DNA of 64,000 nucleotides from Bacteroidales bacterium (GCA_022648545.1 JALCMP010000006.1:26258-90257); one strand, 5' to 3'; numbered from the stretch's first letter, positions 43,504 to 53,357 are shown. Numbers and translations: made by a program. Notes: generated from the letters alone by a model not told the origin.

Positions 43504-45417
43504 ATGAGAAAATTTGCCGCATTGGGACCTGTCGGGTTATCGTTCCTTATTATTATGATGTCGCTTGCCGCATGTTCGAAAAGCGATAAAGCTTCTATTA
43601 CTACTGATGTTACTACCCTTTCTATTCCGAATGACGGAACCTCCGCATCGTTTAAGGTTACGTCCAATGTGAAATGGACCGCTACGACATCTTCTTCCGA
43701 TTTTACTGTCAAACCATCAAGCGGGAACGGTACTGCAACAGTATCCGTGTCAGCAGGGGCCAATACTACGGGGGCTGTAAAAAGCTCGATCCTTACAATT
43801 TCCGGTGGAGGCGCTTCCGCAAGCATCTCATTGTCGCAGAATGCCGTTAGTCTTGCATTGACTCCCTCTTCGCTTGAGTTCGCATATACTGCCGGGAATT
43901 CCGATATTGAAATAAAAAGCAATACTTCATGGAGTATAGACGTCTCTTCTTTGCCTTCTTGGATTTCTTCGGTTTCACCGGAATCCGGTATCGGAGATGG
44001 AACCTTAACTATAAATACTAATGAATCCACTGAACGATCTTCACAATCTTATGTGTTTAAAATAGAATATGCAGGGACATTTTCATCTGTATTAATAACA
44101 AAGGCCGGTGTCCCCGATAATGCTCCTACCGTACCTTCTGGCCTGAAACCCGCAAATAATGCGACAGATGTAACCACAGGTCCGGTATTCAGTTGGGATG
44201 CTTCTACCGACGCCGACGGTGATGAAATAAACTACAATGTATATTATTCCACCGATCAAACGAATTGGACGACCATAAATGCAGGTACTTCCACAAGCGC
44301 TTATCCCGAAGATGCGTTTTCGGCACATACCGTATATTATTATTATGTTACTGCCGACGATGGTTACGAAAACGGCAAGGTATCTACCGAAATATACAGC
44401 TTTACGACCGGGGACGAAGATTTCTATTCAGATGGCGGATACAGGGTTTATCAGACGGGGACAGAGGTATCGGATCCTGTCAAGCTGGTAATATTGGGAG
44501 ATGGCTATCTGCAGGATGCCTTTAATTACGGAGGCAAATTCGATAAGGAAGCTAATGAAGCAATAGAGGCTTTTTTCTCCATAGAGCCTTATAAAACATA
44601 CAGGAATTATTTTACCGTTTACAAGGTTGCTGCATATTCAAACGAGGCCGGCATTACTAATAAATCCACGGGAACTACGATAGATAATGTATTTAGTTCC
44701 ACTATGGACGGCGGCAACAGTACGGGGATAAGCTGTAATTCGGATAAGGTTTTTTCGTATGTGAAGAAAGCTACCGGGGCTTCCGACACCGATCTTCGGA
44801 ATATATGTAATATCCTTATAATAAATGCCGATGTGTATGCCGGGACATGTGAAATGTGGACCGATGGCAAAAACATAGGGATGGCTCCGGTTTCCAGGCA
44901 TACGAGTAGTTCCGGATATACGGAATTTAAGAATCTTATTAATCACGAATGCGGTGGACATGGCTGGGGCCGTTTTGCCGACGAATATGTTTATTACCAG
45001 GAACAATTGCCGGAAAGCGATAAGAGCGATATAGAGACATGGCATTCGCATGGTGCTTTTCTTAACGTGTCTACTACTGCCGTGGCTTCGGATGTCCCTT
45101 GGGCTACGTTTATAGGAAGGAGCGGATACGACAGGGTAAATGTATATCCCGGAGCATATTTTTATTCCTTAGGTGCTTACAGAGCCGAAAATACCAGCTG
45201 CATGATAAATAATATGCCTTATTATAATGCGGAGCAAAGGTACCTTATAGTAAAAAGAATCTTTGATGTAACCGGTCAGGATTTTACATTGGATAAATTC
45301 ATAGAAAAAGATAATGTGAAAACGCCGAACGTCTCTATAATCTCTGCAGCGGCAGTACAGATGTTCGGAGCTGGCGGATTCAGGCCGCTTGGACGTCCTA
45401 TCCTTCATGAAGATTAA
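43504..45417 (+). CDS. M64-family metallopeptidase lipoprotein with BACON and fibronectin-like domains
   Basis: 637 residues; lipobox near Cys20 (SLAACSKSD). Two BACON-like domains (~30-115 and ~117-200, with WISSVSPESG) precede a fibronectin type III-like domain (~205-300) and an M64 peptidase domain. The active site reads NHECGGHGWGRFADEY, with His481, Glu482 and His486: the first and second His are five residues apart, not four as in HExxH. M64 members include IgA-degrading enzymes and proteases aimed at mucin-like glycoproteins. Substrate unknown. A surface protease releasing peptides for the neighbouring SusCD is a possibility. Confidence 0.88.
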   Translation: MRKFAALGPVGLSFLIIMMSLAACSKSDKASITTDVTTLSIPNDGTSASFKVTSNVKWTATTSSSDFTVKPSSGNGTATVSVSAGANTTGAVKSSILTISGGGASASISLSQNAVSLALTPSSLEFAYTAGNSDIEIKSNTSWSIDVSSLPSWISSVSPESGIGDGTLTINTNESTERSSQSYVFKIEYAGTFSSVLITKAGVPDNAPTVPSGLKPANNATDVTTGPVFSWDASTDADGDEINYNVYYSTDQTNWTTINAGTSTSAYPEDAFSAHTVYYYYVTADDGYENGKVSTEIYSFTTGDEDFYSDGGYRVYQTGTEVSDPVKLVILGDGYLQDAFNYGGKFDKEANEAIEAFFSIEPYKTYRNYFTVYKVAAYSNEAGITNKSTGTTIDNVFSSTMDGGNSTGISCNSDKVFSYVKKATGASDTDLRNICNILIINADVYAGTCEMWTDGKNIGMAPVSRHTSSSGYTEFKNLINHECGGHGWGRFADEYVYYQEQLPESDKSDIETWHSHGAFLNVSTTAVASDVPWATFIGRSGYDRVNVYPGAYFYSLGAYRAENTSCMINNMPYYNAEQRYLIVKRIFDVTGQDFTLDKFIEKDNVKTPNVSIISAAAVQMFGAGGFRPLGRPILHED

Positions 45418-45431
45418 TATTTCATAGTGTT

Positions 45432-46184
45432 ATGATTGGTATATTTGATTCCGGGGTTGGCGGTCTGTCCGTCTGGAAAGAATTAATCAGAGTGCTTCCG
45501 GAGCAGGATTATATATATGTTTCCGATGCGGGTTATTGTCCCTATGGTCCGCGGCATAAAGAATATGTAATTAAAAGGGCCACGTATGTATCCGATTTTC
45601 TGATATCGAAAGGTGCAGACCTTATAGTAGTGGCCTGCAATACGGCAACTGCTGCTTCGATAGATATTTTACGTAAGACATATGATATTCCGTTCGTTGG
45701 AATGGAACCAGCAATAAAACCTGCGGCCATTCGATCGAAAAGCAGGATAATAGGAGTACTGGCAACTAAAGGGACTCTTAAAGGCAAGTTGTACAGATCT
45801 ACTTTAAAGAAGTATGCTTCGGACGTAAAGGTAATAGAGCAGATCGGGGAAGGTCTTGTAAAGCTCGTAGAAACGGGACAAACGGAGTCTCCGGCTGCAA
45901 TGGAATTACTGAAAAAATATTTGCGTCCTATGATTAACCAGGGGGCTGATTACATAGTCCTCGGATGTACGCATTATCCTTTTTTACAAAAATCCATAGA
46001 AAAAATAACTAAAGGTTCCGTTCATATAATCAATCCCGCACCCGCCATTGCAAGAAGGGTGAAATCCATAATCTCAGGGCGGGATAAAAGTTATTCCGGC
46101 GTAGGAAAAACGACATTTTATACTACCGGATCAGATGAGACCATTATGAAAAACATAATTCACTCAATACAATATTTAACTTAA
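45432..46184 (+). CDS. murI: Glutamate racemase
   Basis: 250 residues. It makes D-glutamate for peptidoglycan. FDSGVGGLSVWKEL opens the protein. The two catalytic cysteines are in VACNTATAAS and LGCTHYPFL. Length is normal. It lies 14 bp after the M64 gene. Confidence 0.95.
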   Translation: MIGIFDSGVGGLSVWKELIRVLPEQDYIYVSDAGYCPYGPRHKEYVIKRATYVSDFLISKGADLIVVACNTATAASIDILRKTYDIPFVGMEPAIKPAAIRSKSRIIGVLATKGTLKGKLYRSTLKKYASDVKVIEQIGEGLVKLVETGQTESPAAMELLKKYLRPMINQGADYIVLGCTHYPFLQKSIEKITKGSVHIINPAPAIARRVKSIISGRDKSYSGVGKTTFYTTGSDETIMKNIIHSIQYLT

Positions 46185-46195
46185 AAATTTTAATT

Positions 46196-48403
46196 TTGAA
46201 AACTGAGATTCTATTTTATCTTGTGCCTGCGGCCTCTGTTATGGCACTATTCTTCGCGTATTATTTTTTCAGGAAGATGATATCCCTGAGCGAAGGTACT
46301 GCCAGGATGGCGGATATTGCGGCGCATGTACGTAAAGGTGCGATGGCCTACATAAAACAGCAATATAAGGTAGTTGCCATTGCATTTATCATTTTATCGT
46401 TATTCTTTACCGTGTTGGCATATGGCTTCGGTATCCAGAACAAATGGGTACCATTTGCTTTTTTAACAGGAGGCTTTTTCTCCGGCCTTGCCGGTTTCAT
46501 AGGTATGAAAACCGCAACTTATGCTTCTGCAAGAACAGCGAATTGTGCAAGAAAATCTTTGAATTCCGCTCTCAAGGTGGCTTTCCGTTCCGGTTCAGTA
46601 ATGGGATTGGTTGTCGTAGGACTTGGGCTGCTGGATATATCAATATGGTTTTTTATACTTAATCATTTTGTTGATGCTACCGGACCGCAGAAACTTATGG
46701 TAATTACTACCACCATGCTGACTTTCGGTATGGGGGCTTCTACACAGGCCCTGTTTGCCAGAGTAGGCGGAGGAATATATACCAAGGCTGCCGATGTGGG
46801 TGCCGATCTGGTTGGAAAAGTCGAAGCCGGCATACCTGAGGATGATCCCCGTAATCCTGCTACCGTAGCTGACAACGTGGGCGACAATGTTGGAGATGTG
46901 GCCGGTATGGGCGCCGATCTTTACGAGTCATATTGCGGATCCATTCTGGCTACCGCTTCGCTTGGCGCTTCTGCATTTTTTGCCGATCCTTCGGCTCAAT
47001 ACAAGGGTGTTATTGCTCCAATGCTTATTGCCGCGGTGGGCGTGTTCTTGTCTGTCCTTGGAATTTTCCTTGTACGTACTAAAGAAGGAGCCGGCATGAA
47101 ACAGCTTTTGAAATCGCTTTCATTCGGAGTTAATACAAGTGCCGTGCTTATTGCTGCGGCTACTTTTCTTATATTATATTTGCTTCAGCTTCCCAACTGG
47201 CTCGGAATATCTTTTTCCGTAATAGTGGGGTTGCTTGCCGGTATTCTTATAGGACGTTCTACCGAATATTATACTTCCCATTCGTACAAGCCTACCCAAA
47301 AAATTGCCAAGAGCGCACAGACCGGCTCCGCAACGGTTATTATTTCGGGAATAGGAACCGGAATGCTTTCCACTGCATTTCCTGTACTTATAATTTCCGT
47401 AGCGTTGGTTCTTGCATTTCTTTGTGCAATAGGGTTTGACGTTACCAATATGCTTTCTGCGGAAAATCTTAATTACGGATTATACGGAATAGGCATTGCA
47501 GCCGTCGGGATGCTTTCTACTCTTGGAATTACATTGGCAACCGATGCTTATGGACCTATTGCGGATAATGCAGGAGGTAATGCTCAGATGAGTTATCTGG
47601 AAGAAGACGTACGTAAGAAAACGGATATGCTCGATGCTTTGGGAAATACCACTGCGGCTACCGGAAAAGGCTTTGCAATAGGATCTGCGGCACTTACCGC
47701 ACTTGCGCTGCTGGCTTCTTATATAGAGGAAATAAAGGTAGCTTTGCTTCATGTGGGGCAAACTACTCTGCATCTGACAGACCGCGTGGTTGATGTTGCG
47801 TCCGCCACGATACCCGATTTTATTGATTATTACAGTATTAATTTTATGAATCCGAAGGTTCTGGCGGGAGTCTTCGTGGGAGCGATGATGTCGTTTTTGT
47901 TCTGCGGTCTTACCATGAACGCCGTAGGCAGGGCTGCCGAGAAAATGGTTACCGAGGTACGTCGCCAGTTCTGCGAAATAAAGGGTATATTAACGGGCGA
48001 AGCGGTTCCGGATTATGCAAGATGTGTTGAAATATCTACCAAAGGGGCTCAAAAGGAAATGATACTTCCGTCGGCCATAGCTATTCTGGTTCCTATAATA
48101 ATAGGATTCCTTCTGGGAGTTGCAGGCGTTATAGGCCTGTTGGTGGGCGGCCTTTCCAGCGGATTCGTTCTTGCAATATTCATGGCTAACGCCGGAGGTT
48201 CTTGGGATAATGCAAAGAAGTTTGTTGAAGACGGCAATTTCGGGGGCAAGGGTTCCGAAGCACATAAGGCTACCGTCGTAGGAGATACCGTAGGGGATCC
48301 TTTCAAGGATACTTCCGGACCATCTCTTAATATTTTGATAAAATTGATGAGTATGGTTTCCATTGTAATGGCCGGCCTGACCGTTACGTTCGACCTGCTG
48401 TAG
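46196..48403 (+). CDS. hppA: Membrane-bound ion-translocating pyrophosphatase
   Basis: 735 residues, about 16 transmembrane helices. It hydrolyses pyrophosphate to pump H+ and/or Na+. The core signature ADVGADLVGKVEAGIPEDDP and DNVGDNVGDVAGMGADL are intact. The sequence GNTTAATGKG has Ala where K+-independent enzymes have Lys, so this is a K+-dependent form, a class that includes Na+-pumping enzymes. The start is a TTG codon at 46196, giving MKTEILFYLVPAASV, which aligns with the usual N-terminus; no nearby ATG does. Confidence 0.94.
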   Translation: MKTEILFYLVPAASVMALFFAYYFFRKMISLSEGTARMADIAAHVRKGAMAYIKQQYKVVAIAFIILSLFFTVLAYGFGIQNKWVPFAFLTGGFFSGLAGFIGMKTATYASARTANCARKSLNSALKVAFRSGSVMGLVVVGLGLLDISIWFFILNHFVDATGPQKLMVITTTMLTFGMGASTQALFARVGGGIYTKAADVGADLVGKVEAGIPEDDPRNPATVADNVGDNVGDVAGMGADLYESYCGSILATASLGASAFFADPSAQYKGVIAPMLIAAVGVFLSVLGIFLVRTKEGAGMKQLLKSLSFGVNTSAVLIAAATFLILYLLQLPNWLGISFSVIVGLLAGILIGRSTEYYTSHSYKPTQKIAKSAQTGSATVIISGIGTGMLSTAFPVLIISVALVLAFLCAIGFDVTNMLSAENLNYGLYGIGIAAVGMLSTLGITLATDAYGPIADNAGGNAQMSYLEEDVRKKTDMLDALGNTTAATGKGFAIGSAALTALALLASYIEEIKVALLHVGQTTLHLTDRVVDVASATIPDFIDYYSINFMNPKVLAGVFVGAMMSFLFCGLTMNAVGRAAEKMVTEVRRQFCEIKGILTGEAVPDYARCVEISTKGAQKEMILPSAIAILVPIIIGFLLGVAGVIGLLVGGLSSGFVLAIFMANAGGSWDNAKKFVEDGNFGGKGSEAHKATVVGDTVGDPFKDTSGPSLNILIKLMSMVSIVMAGLTVTFDLL

Positions 48404-48423
48404 CTTTTATAACTGTATTTATT

Positions 48424-49317
48424 ATGAGTGAAAGTCATCCAAAAAAAGTTATAAGGGAAATAACTCCCTTATCGGACAAAGATTGTTTTTACATTGCCGA
48501 CAGGAGCAAGAGTGAATTTACCTATCCTATTCATTGCCATAATGAATTCGAACTTAACTTCACCGAGAATGCGGCAGGTGTGCGAAGAATCGTAGGAGAT
48601 TCCGTAGAGATAATAGGCGATTATGATCTGGTTCTTATTGCCAGCAAGGATCTCGAACATGTATGGGAACAGCATGATTGCAAGAGCGAGCGTGTAAGGG
48701 AAATTACCATACAGTTCTCTCCCGATCTGTTTTTCAAGAGCTTTGTTAATAAAAGCCAGTTCGATTCCATAAGAAAAATGCTTGATAAGGCGCAGAACGG
48801 CATGTCTTTCCCAATGTCCGCAATATTAAGAGTTTACAGCATGCTCGATACTCTTTCTTCGGAAAAGGATGGCTTTTATTCAGTAATAAAGTTCCTTTCT
48901 ATTTTATATGAATTGTCTCTGTGTCCCAACATGCATACACTCAGCAGTTCCTCTTTTGCAAAGATAGAGACACATTCCGACAGCAGAAGGGTTCAGAAGG
49001 TGCAGACATTCATAAATGAAAATTACAAGAACGAGATACGTCTTGGGGAACTTGCGGATATGGTCGGAATGTCTCCTGTAGCATTCAGCAGATTTTTTAA
49101 GTTGAGAACAGGCAAAAGCTTGTCGGATTATATTATAGATATAAGACTGGGATATGCATCGCGCCTTTTGGTTGATTCAACTACTTCTATTGCTGAAATA
49201 TGTTATGAATGCGGATTCAACAACCTTTCCAATTTCAACCGTATATTTAAGAAGAAAAAAAATTGTTCTCCAAAGGTATTCAGGGAAAATTTCCGGAAGA
49301 AACGCAAGGTCGTATGA
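48424..49317 (+). CDS. AraC-family regulator, probably of the mannan locus
   Basis: 297 residues. The N-terminal ~100 residues form a cupin-like sensor domain (YPIHCHNEFELNFTE). The C-terminal ~100 carry two helix-turn-helix motifs (IRLGELADMVGMSPVAFSRFF and IAEICYECGFNNLSNFNRIF). It lies 20 bp after hppA and 94 bp before the GH5 gene, reading in the same direction. Many such loci use hybrid two-component sensors, so an AraC protein here is notable. Control of the locus is inferred from position. Confidence 0.88.
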   Translation: MSESHPKKVIREITPLSDKDCFYIADRSKSEFTYPIHCHNEFELNFTENAAGVRRIVGDSVEIIGDYDLVLIASKDLEHVWEQHDCKSERVREITIQFSPDLFFKSFVNKSQFDSIRKMLDKAQNGMSFPMSAILRVYSMLDTLSSEKDGFYSVIKFLSILYELSLCPNMHTLSSSSFAKIETHSDSRRVQKVQTFINENYKNEIRLGELADMVGMSPVAFSRFFKLRTGKSLSDYIIDIRLGYASRLLVDSTTSIAEICYECGFNNLSNFNRIFKKKKNCSPKVFRENFRKKRKVV

Positions 49318-49353
49318 TTCTTGTATCTTTTTAACCAATAGTGATGAATATGA

Positions 49354-49413
49354 ATCTTTTATCAAAATATCCTTAGGATTTTATCTGTTTTATTGATAAT
49401 TTTGATAAAAGAT
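49354..49413 (+). promoter_or_regulatory. 15-bp perfect inverted repeat overlapping the promoter of the mannan locus
   Basis: ATCTTTTATCAAAAT (49354-49368) and ATTTTGATAAAAGAT (49399-49413) are exact reverse complements, 30 bp apart. The right arm contains most of a TAATTTTG -7 box (49397-49404) whose end is 7 nt before the ATG at 49412. It could be an operator, a hairpin terminator for the araC transcript, or both. Confidence 0.6.
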
Positions 49414-50737
49414 GATTATGAAAAGGATATACAAAATGATACTCGTCGCGTCATGTATAGCGGGGGTATCATTCTTTTTTTTAGGATGTGCTTCAGGGAA
49501 CAACGCAAATGTCCGCGGTGAGTTTGTAAGGGTTTCTGGAGGGCATTTTATCGTAGACGGGAAGCCTTATTATTTTACAGGTACGAATTTCTGGTACGGG
49601 CCCATATTGGCTTCTGTCGGAGAAGGAGGAAACAGGAAGAGGCTCGCAAGAGAACTGGATACTCTTAAATCCATAGGAATAACAAATCTGAGGGTTCTTG
49701 CAGGGGCTGACGGTCCCCGCGGTATGCCTACTGTGATAAGACCTACCCTGCAGGTGAAGCCGGGGGTCTATAATGATACTTTGCTGGATGGTCTCGATTA
49801 TTTCATGAAGGAAATATCCGAACGCGGCATGCGTGCGGTAATATATCTTAATAATGCATGGGAATGGTCGGGCGGTTTTGGGGACTATCTGCACTGGAGC
49901 GGAAAACCTCTTGCTCCCATACCTGAATTCGACGGTTATAAGGCATATATGGATTTTGTAAGCCAGTTCGTATTGTGCGATAGCGCCCAGGCGCTTTTTC
50001 TCAGGCATGTAAGGAATATAATAACGAGAACCAACAGGTACACAGGAATAAAATATACAGACGACCCTGCTATTTTCAGCTGGCAGATTTGCAACGAACC
50101 CAGATCTTTTACACAAAAGGGAAAGCCGGCACTTGCAGAATGGCTGTCAGAAACCGCCGCCTATATAAAACATCTCGACGGAAATCATATGGTTTCCACG
50201 GGTAACGAGGGGCTGGCGGGCTGCGAAGGCGATATGGCCCTGTGCGAGAAAATCAATTCCGACAAGAATATAGATTATATGACATTCCATTTATGGCCGT
50301 ATAACTGGGGGTGGGTCTCAAAAGATAGTATAAAAGAAGGAGCGGAAATTGCAATAACAAAAGCCATGAAATACATAAACGAACATCTTGCAGTTTGCTG
50401 CAGGGCGGATAAGCCGGGTGTTCTGGAAGAGTTTGGTTATCCGCGCGACGGGTTCGAATTTTCCATCGGGTCACAGGTCTCGGCCAGGGACTCGTTTTAT
50501 AAAGCCGTATTCGACTATATAGAAAGCAACAAAAAGGACGGCGGATATTTCGCCGGCTGTAATTTCTGGGCGTGGGGCGGATTTGCAAAGCCTTCCGATA
50601 AACATACTTACTGGATGTTGGGAGATGATTATTGCGGAGATCCTCCTCAGGAACAGCAGGGGTTGAATTCAGTTTTTATTTCCGACTCGTCTACCATAAG
50701 AATAATAAAAAAAGCGTCTGAAATATTATCGAATTAA
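49412..50737 (+). CDS. GH5 (probably GH5_7) endo-beta-1,4-mannanase, lipoprotein
   Basis: 441 residues; signal with lipobox (FFFLGCASG). Sequence and motifs match GH5_7 mannanases: GTNFWYGPILASVGEGG near the N-terminus, general acid Glu229 in QICNEPR and nucleophile Glu340 in VLEEFGYP. It cleaves internal beta-1,4-mannosyl bonds at the cell surface. An ATG six bases downstream (49418) is an alternative start. First gene of the mannan locus. Confidence 0.9.
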   Translation: MIMKRIYKMILVASCIAGVSFFFLGCASGNNANVRGEFVRVSGGHFIVDGKPYYFTGTNFWYGPILASVGEGGNRKRLARELDTLKSIGITNLRVLAGADGPRGMPTVIRPTLQVKPGVYNDTLLDGLDYFMKEISERGMRAVIYLNNAWEWSGGFGDYLHWSGKPLAPIPEFDGYKAYMDFVSQFVLCDSAQALFLRHVRNIITRTNRYTGIKYTDDPAIFSWQICNEPRSFTQKGKPALAEWLSETAAYIKHLDGNHMVSTGNEGLAGCEGDMALCEKINSDKNIDYMTFHLWPYNWGWVSKDSIKEGAEIAITKAMKYINEHLAVCCRADKPGVLEEFGYPRDGFEFSIGSQVSARDSFYKAVFDYIESNKKDGGYFAGCNFWAWGGFAKPSDKHTYWMLGDDYCGDPPQEQQGLNSVFISDSSTIRIIKKASEILSN

Positions 50738-50742
50738 AATAT

Positions 50743-51984
50743 ATGAATATGATAAGATTTGTAAAAAATTTTTTATCGATTGCATTTGCTGCAATTATTT
50801 CTACCTGCGTGTACGGACAAAAATTCGACAGTCTTGCTCTTACTCCTCAAATGGGATGGAACAGCTGGAACAAATTCGCATGCGACATAAATGAAGACCT
50901 TATAAAAAGTATCGCCGATGCTATGGTCTCCAGTGGTCTTAAAGATGCCGGCTACATTTATGTGAACCTCGACGATTGCTGGCATGGGAAAAGGGATTCT
51001 CTTGGATTTATAACTGCCGATCCCGTAAGGTTTCCTCACGGAATAAAGGCATTGGCCGATTATATTCACAAGAAAGGGCTCAAGATAGGAATATATTCCG
51101 ATGCAGGACGTAAAACTTGTGCGGGAAGACCGGGAAGCCTCGGACATGAATATCAGGATGCACTTACTTATGCAAAATGGAATATAGACTATTTGAAATA
51201 CGACTGGTGCTATACTAAAGATGTAAATCCACGTTGCGCCTATCCTCTTATGCGCGATGCCTTGTATTCGGCAGGCAGGCCTATATTGTTCAGCATGTGC
51301 GAATGGGGATCCGACAAGCCTTGGGAGTGGGCCGCCGATGTCGGCAACTCATGGAGGACCACCGGAGATATAAGTTGTGTTTTTGATGCTGCCGATAATA
51401 AGGGAAATTATAAGAGACTTGGAGTGGTACAGATAATTAATAAAAATGCCGCATTGAGGAAATTCGCCGGACCGGGACATTGGAACGATCCAGATATGCT
51501 GGAAGTGGGCAACGGGATGCCGATCAATGAGGACAGGGCTCATTTTACGATGTGGTGCATGATGGCTGCTCCTTTGATTCTGGGGAATGATATACGAAGT
51601 ATGAACGAGGCGACCAGGGAAATTATAGAAAATAAGTCAGTGATTGCAATAGATCAGGATAAGCTGGGGATCCAGGGGCTGAGATTCGAAATAAAAGACA
51701 GTGTGCAGGTCTGGCTGAAGCCGTTGGAAAACGGAAACTGGGCATTCTGCCTTTTAAATACCGGGAAAAGGGATAAAACTTTTGATATTTTCTGGCAGAA
51801 ATATAATCTCGAAGACAATGTTTCAGGGTTATCCACTTCTTTTTATAAAGAAATTTATTCTATAACAAATTTGTGGAATGGCAAAAACTGCGGTACGACA
51901 GCAAAAAAATGCACGGTCATAGTTCCGGCGCATGACGTGGTGTTGTACAGACTTGTACCATTGAAGAAAAACGACTGTTTTTAG
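50743..51984 (+). CDS. GH27 alpha-galactosidase
   Basis: 413 residues with a signal peptide ending VYGQ. Conserved start LTPQMGWNSWNKFACDI, nucleophile Asp154 in YLKYDWCY and acid/base Asp209 in RTTGDIS. It removes alpha-1,6-galactose side chains from galactomannan. It starts 5 bases after the GH5 stop. Length is normal for GH27. Confidence 0.94.
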   Translation: MNMIRFVKNFLSIAFAAIISTCVYGQKFDSLALTPQMGWNSWNKFACDINEDLIKSIADAMVSSGLKDAGYIYVNLDDCWHGKRDSLGFITADPVRFPHGIKALADYIHKKGLKIGIYSDAGRKTCAGRPGSLGHEYQDALTYAKWNIDYLKYDWCYTKDVNPRCAYPLMRDALYSAGRPILFSMCEWGSDKPWEWAADVGNSWRTTGDISCVFDAADNKGNYKRLGVVQIINKNAALRKFAGPGHWNDPDMLEVGNGMPINEDRAHFTMWCMMAAPLILGNDIRSMNEATREIIENKSVIAIDQDKLGIQGLRFEIKDSVQVWLKPLENGNWAFCLLNTGKRDKTFDIFWQKYNLEDNVSGLSTSFYKEIYSITNLWNGKNCGTTAKKCTVIVPAHDVVLYRLVPLKKNDCF

Positions 51985-51994
51985 TTAAAATAGC

Positions 51995-53287
51995 ATGAAA
52001 AAATTTTTATTAATCCTATTTGTTGTAATCGCACCCTTCTGCGGGTCCGCAATTGGTCTTTCCTGCAATTCGTCTTGCCTGTATGCCGGAGAAAAAGATT
52101 CACTTATATATAAGGTAAGGCAGAATGACGACTGGGTATTTTACGGGAAGAATAGTCCCGAAATAGAAATATCCGTAAAAAATCCCGATAGTGAAGAATC
52201 TGTAAATAATAAAGTAACATTCCTTGTCTCAACCGATAAAGGTAAAAAACTATATGAATTTTCTCAGGGAGTTTCATTATCTCCTATGGATTCCACTGTC
52301 ATTTCCTTCGGCTTTGATGTTCCATCTCCAGGCTTTTATAAGATTCTACTGAAACACGACGGAAAACTTATAAAAAAATTCAATATAGGGTTCGAGCCCG
52401 AAAAAATAATTTCACCTCCGGATCCGAAACCTGATTTCAGGGAATTTTGGGATAAGGCCAGAACTGAGCTTGCTTCGGTTGATCCTCAATATAAAGTAAA
52501 GAAGTTGCGCAAGAAATGCGGATCACTTAAAAACGTATATCTGGTAACCATGCGTTCTCTTGGAGGAGTAGAAATAAGCGGATATTATGTGGTGCCTAAG
52601 AATAAGGGAGTTTATCCCGTGGTTGTAAGTTATATGGGCTACGGTGCCAAACCATGGTGCCCCGATCCCGATACTGACGGGGGCAGGATATGGTTCGTTT
52701 TATCCGTCAGGGGACAGGGCCTTAACCAGCCCGGAAATATTTACGGAGACTGGATAACTTACGGGCTCGGCTCAAGAGAAACTTATTACTATCGCGGTGC
52801 TTATATGGATCTTATAAGGGCCATAGATTTCGTATGCACCAGAAAGGAAGCAGACAAGAATAATATTTTTGTGGAAGGCGGAAGCCAGGGAGGTGCTTTT
52901 ACCTTTGCTGCGTGTGCTCTTGATCACAGGATTGCGGCGGGTGCACCTTCGATACCTTTCCTGAGTGATTTCAGGGATTATTTCAGCATTGTTCCCTGGC
53001 CGGGCAATAATGTGTTAAAAAAATGCAAGGAGATAGGGATGTCTGACGAAAAATTATACGACGTACTTTCTTATTTCGATATAAAAAATCTTGCGGGATG
53101 GATAAAATGCCCCATAATTATGGCTTCGGGGTTGCAGGACGGTACTTGCCCTCCCCATATAAACTTTGCGGCGTATAACCAGGTAGTTACACACAAGATG
53201 TATTATATTTTTCCTAATTGCGGACATAGTGTTCCTGTTTTATGGTATAATTTGCGGGATAATTTCTTTAAAAAATACACTAAATAA
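51995..53287 (+). CDS. CE7-family acetyl (xylan/mannan) esterase
   Basis: 430 residues with a signal peptide. An N-terminal beta-rich extension (~30-135) precedes the CE7/AXE1 hydrolase: RGQGLNQPGNIYGDW, nucleophile Ser297 in VEGGSQGGAF, Asp in SGLQDGTCPP and His in NCGHSVP. CE7 enzymes deacetylate xylan and oligosaccharides. In this locus it more likely removes acetyl groups from acetylated mannan. It starts 10 bp after the GH27 gene. Confidence 0.88.
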   Translation: MKKFLLILFVVIAPFCGSAIGLSCNSSCLYAGEKDSLIYKVRQNDDWVFYGKNSPEIEISVKNPDSEESVNNKVTFLVSTDKGKKLYEFSQGVSLSPMDSTVISFGFDVPSPGFYKILLKHDGKLIKKFNIGFEPEKIISPPDPKPDFREFWDKARTELASVDPQYKVKKLRKKCGSLKNVYLVTMRSLGGVEISGYYVVPKNKGVYPVVVSYMGYGAKPWCPDPDTDGGRIWFVLSVRGQGLNQPGNIYGDWITYGLGSRETYYYRGAYMDLIRAIDFVCTRKEADKNNIFVEGGSQGGAFTFAACALDHRIAAGAPSIPFLSDFRDYFSIVPWPGNNVLKKCKEIGMSDEKLYDVLSYFDIKNLAGWIKCPIIMASGLQDGTCPPHINFAAYNQVVTHKMYYIFPNCGHSVPVLWYNLRDNFFKKYTK

Positions 53288-53317
53288 TATTTTGTATAAA
53301 TAGTGTAACTAATAGAT

Positions 53318-53357
53318 AATATTGCATTAGAATTTTATGTTCCAATGCAATATTTTT
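53318..53357 (+). terminator. Hairpin terminator overlapping the promoter of the mannan susCD operon
   Basis: AATATTGCATT (53318-53328) and AATGCAATATT (53344-53354) form a perfect 11-bp stem, followed by TTT. The right arm overlaps TATTTTTG (53351-53358), which matches the -7 box; TTAG (53327-53330) lies 20 bp upstream. The element may end the CE7 transcript while starting the next. Confidence 0.55.
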
